DNA of 25,912 bases from Branchiostoma floridae (lineage: Eukaryota; Chordata; Leptocardii; Amphioxiformes; Branchiostomatidae), in NCBI RefSeq assembly GCF_000003815.2, contig NW_023365582.1:1-25912 (forward strand), read 5' to 3'. Position 1 is the stretch's first letter, and each line of letters begins with the position of its first letter. Positions 1-7,765 of the stretch are shown piece after piece. A program made the translations under genes and the position numbers. The notes beneath the pieces are model-generated. The model made no database searches. It was not told where the DNA came from and worked only from the letters and a program-made list of their open reading frames with translations.

Positions 1-68
1 AATGGGTGCATTTTAAGTTCAAGAAGGGGCGTTCCAGTGACCCTGTCAATACAGGTGACCGCGTGTAG
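1..68 (+). CDS. Last exon (3' end only) of an upstream iGluR paralog
   Basis: The reading frame starts two bases into a Glu codon and reads WVHFKFKKGRSSDPVNTGDRV to a TAG at 66-68. This matches, with a few changes, the end of the last exons at 19228-19429 and 22585-22783, where the same stretch follows transmembrane segment M4. It is therefore the cytoplasmic tail of a further tandem ionotropic glutamate receptor gene whose body lies upstream of the window. The C-terminus GDRV is shared by all three copies. Confidence 0.9.
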   Translation, partial: WVHFKFKKGRSSDPVNTGDRV

Positions 69-1090
69 TCAAAGAAGTAGAAGCACGCCCAGTTCAAGGA
101 GCTTGTCAATAAATCTTCAATCACGCTCGCTTTTATTGCTTGAAATATGCCACCGAAACATCATATATTAGATGACAATTGGAAACGTATTGTCTGCATG
201 AATAACCGACTTTTATTGTAACTTGTGCCTCTGTGGGCCAAGTACAGGTCGTCAACAACTATTGAGTCAAGACATAAACGTAATATACTAGTATACTAAT
301 CATGAGCATATATACTACTACTGCACTCTACTAGGATGAATTGCAGGTTCGGCTTCTCGCTTTTCATGATCAGTACAATACAAATACATAGCCTTAAGTA
401 TGATAGGCGGAATAACTATAATAATATCTATAATTTGCAGTCTACGACCAAACGAAAATCCTCTTGTATCCTGTTTTGGCTGCCCTGTCGACAGATTCGT
501 CAGTTCACATGCGCTTATGTCACTAAAATTGTGTAGTTTTGTTGTAACATTTTTGTGTTATGCATTATCAACATTCATGTACACGTTCTCACTGTATAAA
601 AGCAGCATGGTGTGGAAAACTTTGCAATCATCCAAAACGTACTGCATGTAGAACTGCAACCAGGTGTATCAGTAATGTTAACCGTATTCAGACGCTTGAA
701 CACAGTCGGATGTTGTCGAGCCGTTATTTGTATTGTAGACGTATGTAAGTAAAGTAACAGTGACACATCCTGTTAAAAGTGAAAATTTACGTAATCCAGG
801 CTTCTAGGCAATGTAACAACGCTGACTAAACGTCAGTGTTCAAATGTAAAGTCAATGTNNNNNNNNNNNNNNNNNNNNNNNNNNNNNNNNNNNNNNNNNN
901 NNNNNNNNNNNNNNNNNNNNNNNNNNNNNNNNNNNNNNNNNNNNNNNNNNNNNNNNNNTAATGCAAAATTGAAATAAGAGAAAGCAGTCAGTGAAAAGTA
1001 GTAGGACAAAGTAGGTACGAGTCTCCATTTTCCATACCACGGCATGGCTGTGGATTTAACACTTGTGATAATTACACTGCCATGTTCGCG
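69..1090. other. 3' UTR and intergenic DNA, homologous to two other places in the window
   Basis: This stretch is collinear with 19430-20690 and 22784-24030, which follow the other two last exons. Shared blocks include AAGTACAGGTCGTCAACAAC, AGACATAAACGTAATATA and GGCGGAATAACT. It therefore belongs to the tandem gene duplication unit. The short open frames in it are not conserved between the copies and I call no gene. A 100-N scaffold gap occupies 859-958. Confidence 0.75.
108..113 (+). promoter_or_regulatory. Poly(A) signal AATAAA of the upstream paralog
   Basis: A canonical AATAAA lies 40 bp after the stop codon. The same hexamer is at the matching place after the third copy (22854-22859) but reads AATTAA after the central gene (19489-19494). 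Confidence 0.6.
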
Positions 1091-1092
1091 TA

Positions 1093-2492
1093 ACGGGGGC
1101 CGCCCTAAGATGCCCGCTTTTTTACGCGCTCGAACTCACGGCGCTCCATCACTAGTTGCCAAAGAGTGGTCAAGTTTTGATCAATGGATTTTTAACACAT
1201 TCATCTAGAGACCATTATACTTGAATAAGGAAGGCATCCATACTGTTCATGAACCCTTCACCCTCCGCGTTACAACTGGCAAACACCGAGGAGGTTATCG
1301 TGAATATAAATTCCGATTTTGAGCTGCGTTGGACAGTGCGCCCTAACTTGCCACGCTTTTAGAATTTGCTCTCTTCGGAAGCTGGTGACCAATTTAGACA
1401 AACAAAAGTGGGCAGCATTTTTGCACCGGGTCAGACTGCATGCTTAGAAAGCATCAAACAATGGTAACGTTTGTTACAGTCATTTCTGTACAACATTTTG
1501 TAAGCAGGGTGGGATACAAATGGCAGTCAATGACCCTTTTTTTGTTCCACCAGGAAAATTGTAATGCGTCACAAAAACGGCCATTTCTAGTCTTATACAT
1601 GGATAATATAACCGTGGCAACCATCGTACTCGTGGTGGTAACGTTTGTTACAGAATCTGGCGACAGGCATAAACCTCCTCACACAGCCTCCAAGATCAGT
1701 GATAGTAGTGATCTGACCTGATCGGACAGAGGGTCTGGGTAGCTGGTTTCATCTGCCGAGCAATCATTTTGTGAACTGAATTGTTCCATTTTGGCTACTA
1801 TTTGAATTCNNNNNNNNNNNNNNNNNNNNNNNNNNNNNNNNNNNNNNNNNNNNNNNNNNNNNNNNNNNNNNNNNNNNNNNNNNNNNNNNNNNNNNNNNNN
1901 NNNNNNNNNNNNNNNNNNNNNNNNNNNNNNNNNNNNNNNNNNNNNNNNNNNNNNNNNNNNNNNNNNNNNNNNNNNNNNNNNNNNNNNNNNNNNNNNNNNN
2001 NNNNNNNNNNNNNNNNNNNNNNNNNNNNNNNNNNNNNNNNNNNNNNNNNNNNNNNNNNNNNNNNNNNNNNNNNNNNNNNNNNNNNNNNNNNNNNNNNNNN
2101 NNNNNNNNNNNNNNNNNNNNNNNNNNNNNNNNNNNNNNNNNNNNNNNNNNNNNNNNTTGTGTTTTGTGAAGCTTTATTTCTAATATGTGTATGACAGTTG
2201 TGTGGCTGTTTTTACTGGTTGTTTATTTATGGACACGAGCCACCAATACCTAGTAACAGGTGACCACAGTGATTCGGCGCTACCAACGCTACCAACATTA
2301 TTATGAAAATTCTGTCTTCAAAAAAGGAAGTGAATATGTGTAAATGTTTTTTTAAAAGAAAAAAAGCTGTTTGTTTGGACTTGGTTTATCTAACTTTCTA
2401 ATCATCATAGTCAGTGGCAACAAACGCGCGTAATAAGATCAGCAAAATATCCGGGCATCTTAGGGCAGGGCGCATCTTAGGGCGGCCCCCGT
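1093..2492. mobile_element. Non-autonomous TIR DNA transposon with TA duplication
   Basis: The ends are inverted copies of ACGGGGGCCGCCCTAAG and continue through ATGC. TA flanks both sides (1091-1092 and 2493-2494). This fits a TA-duplicating element such as Tc1/mariner, although no transposase frame is visible and 347 bp of the interior is N (1810-2156). On the right side the end motif GCATCTTAGGGC is present twice in tandem, on the left only once. The paralogous region near 20650-20720 has no such block, so it is an insertion specific to this unit. The superfamily is inferred only from the 2-bp duplication. Confidence 0.7.
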
Positions 2493-2494
2493 TA

Positions 2495-3248
2495 TAAACG
2501 TAAAAAAAAAAAAAAAAAGTGAGATGCTTGACGGAGTTTGATATGTTTCATCCTTCACCCTTCAGCTGCGATATACACCTACTCTTTTACTGTTCAGGTT
2601 ATAAATAATTCACGTAAGCCGCCATTCACCGCCTGGCCTCATGCGGTCTATTACTGTTCAATGGATTGGACCCGACTCTAATAGCGCCAGAGTAAGCGGC
2701 GATTGGGGCTCAAATTAGGCAAATTACAGCTCGCGGACTGAATATAAGTACGCTGTATGTTTTTAATTATCGTTTGGCATATTTATGAGAAATAAAGGCG
2801 TTTATTTCTCGACTAAGGTGGAGACATTGAAACATCTTTTTTCGTCTATATCTCGCCACCGTGTCGATTGTCATAGATTCAGCTATGAACATTCGGGGAA
2901 TTTCAAGTTGTACTCTCTTTCACTAATGGATTGCGATTGAGATGAGATAACAAGAATGTGAATTTCACAAAACCAGTCTGGCCCATCTTAAAAACAGGAG
3001 CTAAATTGTAATTAACGTCAATCAACTGGTGAATTAGGTTTCATCTTGAAAGGTACAGATAAGCGCGAGCGGCAAGGGGTCAGGTTATCAGTAGAAATTG
3101 GTATGGGTAAAATACAAGATAAGAAACACAAAACCGTAATGGACCAAAGGCTTTTACTGATGAACAGATATGTCACTCATGATTTGGTCCCGTCGAAATC
3201 GTTCTGATACGTACAAACATCAAGTTTCAGTAAGGCCGCGGTGACAGA
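2495..3248. other. Upstream region of the first exon cassette
   Basis: After an A-rich run at about 2502-2518, this region is collinear with 20733-21740 upstream of the third gene copy, for example TTACTGTTCAATGGATTGG and GCTCAAATTAGGCAAATT. From 2781 it is also nearly identical to 7121 onward. No coding sequence is evident. It includes the empty target (single TAA at 2693-2695) of the MITE found at 20945-21404. Confidence 0.6.
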
Positions 3249-3254
3249 TATAAA
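3249..3254 (+). promoter_or_regulatory. TATA box of the copy A first exon
   Basis: TATAAA lies 46 bp before the ATG at 3300. An initiator-like TCCAGTCT follows at about 3276-3283, roughly 30 bp downstream, which would give a 5' UTR of only about 20 nt. The arrangement is identical in copy B. Confidence 0.6.
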
Positions 3255-3299
3255 GGCCTGTCATACTGTTCTGTATCCAGTCTCATGTAGCAGGAAAAG

Positions 3300-3402
3300 A
3301 TGGCGGCATTAAGCTGTCACAATGCCCCTACTGCCTGGGCTGTCGGGATCATCCTGGTGTTGCTCTGTAGTTGCCAGGGTGACGGCAAGCGGTTGAACGT
3401 TG
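3300..3402 (+). CDS. iGluR exon 1, copy A (signal peptide)
   Basis: The ATG has a good context (AAAAGATGG). It encodes MAALSCHNAP followed by a hydrophobic core AVGIILVLLCSC and a likely signal cleavage near CQG/DGKRL. The exon ends in phase 1 at a GT donor (G/GTAGGT) and joins exon 2 to read RLNVGVLYGDGEEG, the first strand of the amino-terminal domain. Compared with copy B there are five base changes in 103, all of which change the amino acid. No exons 4-14 of its own follow, so this cassette is truncated, an alternative 5' end, or an allelic copy. Confidence 0.85.
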
Positions 3403-3951
3403 GTAGGTAAATACAGTTACCCGGTAGCCTCAATAACAGGCTTTTTAGCTGGGCATGGGGGGAGGGTGTGTGTTTTGTATTGTATTCTCAGAGTGTGTAC
3501 AGTCTGTAACAGTCACCCAGCTTAAAACTGTGTTAGAAACTGGATACAGTCAGAACTGAAAACAGCACAACATAAGCATATCCAGGTTATTCGTTCCATG
3601 ATCCACACCGTGTAGTGTAGTGTTTACTGTGTATGATACTACTATAGTCAGTACGTGTCGCGAGACAGTACCGTGTATAGCAACGATGTTAAAAGTGATT
3701 AAGCTTTATCATCTCTATTCTTTAAGGTGGCAAACACCCAAAGCTTAGTGCTTTACTCAGATGTGCTGCACGCTGCATATCAATTGTTGCTTTAACATAC
3801 ATAGGGTGACTTCGAATTCCGAAAACGTAGTTAGCTATAGTAGAGCATAACGCACAGGATAAGGTCTGGTCTCTGAGGACAACCACCATAACACAGGAAC
3901 GAAAACCCTGACAACATCACCAAATCTTACTGTGCTATTTTTCGGTTATAG

Positions 3952-4089
3952 GAGTTCTCTATGGCGATGGCGAAGAGGGCTTACTTGCCGCCATGACGTC
4001 TAGCGCCCGTAGCCTCAACAGCAGCAAGGACCTGACGCTGACCGGCTTTCAGCTTGATAAAAGTACCCCAGGGTGTCCTTCCCACCTAG
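3952..4089 (+). CDS. iGluR exon 2, copy A (start of amino-terminal domain)
   Basis: The exon follows a TTATAG acceptor and ends in phase 1 at G/GTGAAA. It reads GVLYGDGEEGLLAAMTSSAR, then a likely N-glycosylation site (NSS), then TPGCPSHL. The Cys here fits the position of the conserved amino-terminal-domain disulfide. It differs from copy B by one silent base. The exon is symmetric (phase 1 at both ends), so duplicating or skipping it would keep frame. Confidence 0.87.
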
Positions 4090-4493
4090 GTGAAAGGCCA
4101 TTGTAATCTTTTTGCATGAACCGAGTCAATGCCATGGGGAAAGGCCAAAAGTTAAGTGTCGACATGTCACAACGTAATTTTGCTGTTTCATGGAGGTGCT
4201 GAAAGATAACGTCAAAGCTTACAAATGTAAGGGGGTAAGTAATATGATTTCCGAGTATCATATGTCAGAGTAAAATTGTACATAATACTAACTTAAACAA
4301 TTGCACAAGGTACAAAGTAGGCCATCTAATGCTACTGGTATATAACTTCAGTGCAGTCTAATCTACATAATACAAGAGTGGGTAGAATGAGGTTTTAGAA
4401 TCATTGGTCAGGAGGAATTTCTATTTAGACGTTAATGTAAATTTATTTTCGTTCATATATTGGGCATGCTCGACTGACTTCTTTACTCTCCAG

Positions 4494-4748
4494 CTCGTGA
4501 ACAGGACCGACTGCACGCCCTGATTCTGATGACCCCCCTCCCCTCACCCTGTACCTGCGGAGCTGCAGACGGACCACAGCTGGCTCCCGTGGTTGTGCGC
4601 ATGTACCAACCGGATCCGGATACACCAGCTCTCCGCTCCAGGGTACTGGACATGTTCCCGTCCCCAGAGCAGCTGGCAACCATGTTGTTTGACGTCATGG
4701 AGGCCCTGGGCTGGAGGGAGACATATGTAGTGTACAATAAGCAGTCCG
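4494..4748 (+). CDS. iGluR exon 3, copy A (amino-terminal domain)
   Basis: The exon has 85 codons, phase 1 at both ends, a CTCTCCAG acceptor and a G/GTGGGT donor. It encodes REQDRLHALILMTPLPSPC, then PVVVRMYQPD and FDVMEALGWRETYVVYNKQ. The last is the typical iGluR pattern in which a helix precedes GW plus a strand (compare AI..F.W....+Y). It has three base changes against copy B, two of them amino-acid changing (P to H, P to L). Both splice sites are intact, so the cassette could in principle splice in frame to exon 4 at 11178. Confidence 0.87.
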
Positions 4749-5009
4749 GTGGGTGTATGTTATTCGGTACTTGTGTTGTGCAAAAAATGGACAACAATAC
4801 CGAGTCCGAACTGTTCGGGCGACTGGCTACTTGCATCACCATGCAGAGAAAGAAGAACACTTACTTGCTAGCCATTACTACCAGACTCTATTGTGTTCGT
4901 GAAATGATGCCTCAGGCCTAGGGAAAAATGTTATGTTTTCTGTTTCAGCACTGAAAGAAATAGGGTCGGTAGGTAGGGATTATATTTTTATATTTCAGCC
5001 ATACATAGT

Positions 5010-5447
5010 NNNNNNNNNNNNNNNNNNNNNNNNNNNNNNNNNNNNNNNNNNNNNNNNNNNNNNNNNNNNNNNNNNNNNNNNNNNNNNNNNNNNNNNNNNN
5101 NNNNNNNNNNNNNNNNNNNNNNNNNNNNNNNNNNNNNNNNNNNNNNNNNNNNNNNNNNNNNNNNNNNNNNNNNNNNNNNNNNNNNNNNNNNNNNNNNNNN
5201 NNNNNNNNNNNNNNNNNNNNNNNNNNNNNNNNNNNNNNNNNNNNNNNNNNNNNNNNNNNNNNNNNNNNNNNNNNNNNNNNNNNNNNNNNNNNNNNNNNNN
5301 NNNNNNNNNNNNNNNNNNNNNNNNNNNNNNNNNNNNNNNNNNNNNNNNNNNNNNNNNNNNNNNNNNNNNNNNNNNNNNNNNNNNNNNNNNNNNNNNNNNN
5401 NNNNNNNNNNNNNNNNNNNNNNNNNNNNNNNNNNNNNNNNNNNNNNN
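5010..5447. other. Scaffold gap (438 N)
   Basis: The sequence is unknown. The gap sits between the end of duplicated copy A and the tandem satellite-like repeat that follows, so the true link between these is unproven. Confidence 0.95.
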
Positions 5448-5870
5448 TGACAGAGATGTGCCTTGATAATTCCTTCATATAAATTCAATAACACTTTTGG
5501 TGTACAGTACAAGAAAATGCTTATTTTTGCGATTTTTTGACCAATTTTTGACCAAAAAAGGACACTTTTGGCTCCTGTACCTTGGTATTGCAACCGAATG
5601 AGCTGAAATTTGACACAGATGTGCCTTGATAATCCCTTCATATAAATTCAATAACACTTTTGGTGTACAGTGCAACAAAATGCTTATTTTTGCGATTTTT
5701 GGCCAATTTTTGACCAAAAAAGGACACTTTTGGCTCCTGTACCCTGGTATTAGAATTAAATGACCTGAAATTTGGTATAGATAGGCATTAGATACTTGGT
5801 AACAAGATTCAAGTAAAATGTTTGACATAAACAACTTTAAAATGATTAATTTTGGCACTTTTCTGAGGGG
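5448..5870. repeat. 163-bp tandem repeat, two clear units plus a decayed third
   Basis: The block CCTTGATAAT...CTTCATATAAATTCAATAAC recurs 163 bp apart (5461 and 5624). Each unit carries TTTTGACCAATTTTTGACC-like and AAAAAAGGACACTTTTGGCT segments. A third unit from about 5766 is strongly diverged. The array runs into the gap on its left, so its full length is unknown. Open frames in it on the minus strand only reflect the repeat period. Confidence 0.85.
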
Positions 5871-5971
5871 AAATTTGTTTTCTTTGGGCCTCCTGACGCG
5901 ACCTTCCGTGACCCCGCACAGAGCCACACCTGTGCGCGTCAGCCGGAGAGTTAATTGAATCAAAGACCTAG

Positions 5972-6045
5972 CCAATCAGCGAAGAGGAGGCCAAAGGCTA
6001 ATTAATATTCATAAGCTGGGCCTCATGATCCCGTATATAGCAGTG
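5972..6045 (+). promoter_or_regulatory. Promoter-like CCAAT plus TATA arrangement
   Basis: A CCAATCAG box at 5972 and TATATAG at 6034 lie about 60 bp apart in a GC-richer stretch at the end of the 163-bp repeats. The spacing is that of a typical Pol II core promoter. No convincing coding sequence follows within the next kilobase, so the transcript, if any, is unknown. It could be the promoter of the repeat element itself. Confidence 0.3.
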
Positions 6046-6195
6046 TTCCCGCCAGGGGGAGCGAAGCCCGCCTAAGGCTCTCGCATTTTAGACTATTCAG
6101 AAGGCTTTACATTGTATCAGTTCTTAGGGGCATATCTATGATAATCGCAGCAGTCACTTAACTTCTCTTCAGGAGTTTAGCGTAACACTATTTCA

Positions 6196-6425
6196 GGTCA
6201 AACCGTCAAAGGCAACTAAAAACAAACTTTAACGTTACTGAGTTCAACAGTACTTATAACTTGTTATCCGAAGTTGAAACGCTAGCGATGGTATTTTCGG
6301 GTCAAAGCTTCAAAGACAACTAAAACCTCATAAACAACAAACTTAACTTAGCTCAACAGATACAAAAATATTGTACGGGTTGCCATCCTTAGTTGAAGCG
6401 CTTATTTATAGCGCTAGTATCTTCG
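6196..6425. repeat. Diverged tandem duplication of about 103-127 bp
   Basis: The unit beginning GGTCAAACCGTCAAAGGCAA at 6196 recurs at 6299 as GGTCAAAGCTTCAAAGACAA. Later parts also align: ACAAACTT, then GTTCAACAG/GCTCAACAG, then GTTGAAACGCTAGCG/GTTGAAGCGCTTAT. Confidence 0.65.
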
Positions 6426-7020
6426 CTGCGCCGTTAGCCGCCGTGCGACTTTTGTTGACGGTCTGATATCCCTACGTCGCCGCCTCGCTGATATTCCCAC
6501 GGACATGTTTCAAGAAAAATACCCAGCAAAAACTTCAAATCAAACAAGTCAAATTCTATGCTATAAAACATGTGGGACTCAGTGTTACAGTCTAAATATT
6601 TTGTAGAAGCACCGCTGTAGGAAAGAAGGTCCAAGCAATGTAAAACATCACGTAGCATGAAGTTTGCTGTCAACTGGCACACAGCACATGACTGTTTGAA
6701 ACTCTAAGTCTAATCAACAGCCGTGTTTGATTGGTAGCCGGCGGTCCTTTGATGAAGTCGGCGAAAGATGCGTTAGTTAGAAAATCTGCGTTTAGTTTTG
6801 ATACGTAATTATAAGTTAGACAGTGGCGAGAATGATTATTTTCTCATCAATATTTCTCTTCAGAATTATTTGAACTTAATTGTACATCTAAACAATTGGC
6901 TTACCTGTGCAATGTTTATATGATTAATGATCAGTGTACTGAAATCATGTGTAACGTATGGCTCCTAGTCAATAGATCAGCATTTTCTCTATAGTGACCA
7001 CCTGTCTATAGTGCCCCATT
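6426..7020. other. Intergenic stretch, no gene recognised
   Basis: An 82-codon open frame on the minus strand (6434-6682) has no recognisable domain and no copies elsewhere in the window. Near 6990-7020 there are two TATAGTG blocks (TATAGTGACCACCTGTC and TATAGTGCCCC), which look like the start of a minisatellite that runs into the 100-N gap at 7021-7120. Confidence 0.5.
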
Positions 7021-7611
7021 NNNNNNNNNNNNNNNNNNNNNNNNNNNNNNNNNNNNNNNNNNNNNNNNNNNNNNNNNNNNNNNNNNNNNNNNNNNNNNNN
7101 NNNNNNNNNNNNNNNNNNNNATTTATGAGAAACAAAGGCGTTTATTTCTCGACTAAGGTGGAGACATTGAAACATCTTTTTTCGTCTATATCTTGCCACC
7201 GTGTCGATTGTCATAGATTCAGCTATGAACATTCGGGGAATTTCAAGTTGTACTCTCTTTCACTAATGGATTGCGATTGAGATGAGATAACAAGAATGTG
7301 AATTTCACAAAACCAGTCTGGCCCATCTTAAAAACAGGAGCTAAATTGTAATTAACGTCAATCAACTGGTGAATTAGGTCTCATCTTGAAAGGTACAGAT
7401 AAGCGCGAGCGGCAAGGGGTCAGGTTATCAGTAGAAATTGGTATGGGTAAAATACAAGATAAGAAACACAAAACCGTAATGGACCAAAGGCTTTTACTGA
7501 TGAACAGATACGTCACTCATGATTTGGTCCCGTAGAAATCGTTCTGATACGTACAAACATCAAGTTTGCCGCAACAAATTGCTGCAGTTTCAGTGAGGCC
7601 GCGGTGACAGA

Positions 7612-7617
7612 TATAAA
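7612..7617 (+). promoter_or_regulatory. TATA box of the central iGluR gene
   Basis: TATAAA lies 46 bp ahead of the TSS-proximal exon's ATG, in the same context as copy A. Directly upstream (7568-7590) are 23 extra bases absent from copy A. Confidence 0.6.
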
Positions 7618-7662
7618 GGCCTGTCATACTGTTCTGTATCCAGTCTCATGTAGCAGGAAAAG

Positions 7663-7765
7663 ATGGCGGTATTAAGCTGTCACAATGCCCATACTGCCTG
7701 GACTGTCGGGATCTTCCTGGTGTTGCTCTGTAGTTGCCATGGTGACGGCAAGCGGTTGAACGTTG
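7663..7765 (+). CDS. Central iGluR exon 1 (signal peptide, residues 1-34)
   Basis: It reads MAVLSCHNAH, then a hydrophobic core TVGIFLVLLCSC, then HGDGKRLNV, and leaves one base (G) for exon 2. The start is supported by a strong Kozak-like context and by conservation in copies at 3300 and 22055. It differs from copy A at residues 3, 10, 14, 18 and 26. Confidence 0.9.

Larger units (their letters stand above)
2781..4991 (+). repeat. Duplicated segment, copy A (promoter plus iGluR exons 1-3)
   Basis: This segment repeats, at about 98% identity in coding sequence and similar identity in introns, as copy B at 7121-10604. It carries a TATA box, exon 1, intron 1, exon 2, intron 2, exon 3 and the start of intron 3. 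Copy B differs mainly by a 1.24-kb insertion in intron 2, a 23-bp insertion before the TATA box and about 19 bp in intron 3. Homology stops just before the gap at 5010. Copy B starts exactly at the edge of a 100-N gap, so an assembly cause (both haplotypes placed in tandem) is as likely as a true duplication. Confidence 0.92.

Noticed and set aside
336-748. Overlapping short frames in the 3' flank (similar ones at 19812-20069 and 23249-23431)
   Set aside because: The frames are broken by indels between the three collinear copies, so they are not under coding constraint.
4443-4860. Minus-strand frames opposite exon 3 (also 10044-10398)
   Set aside because: These are shadows of the GC-rich coding exon; the + strand has matching splice sites and iGluR homology.
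5475-5975. 166-codon minus-strand frame across the 163-bp repeats
   Set aside because: Its internal repetition follows the DNA period, it crosses unrelated promoter-like sequence, and no domain is recognisable.
6434-6682. 82-codon minus-strand frame MCQLTANFML...
   Set aside because: It has no conserved copy, domain, splice pattern or codon signal; it is probably chance in repeat-derived DNA.
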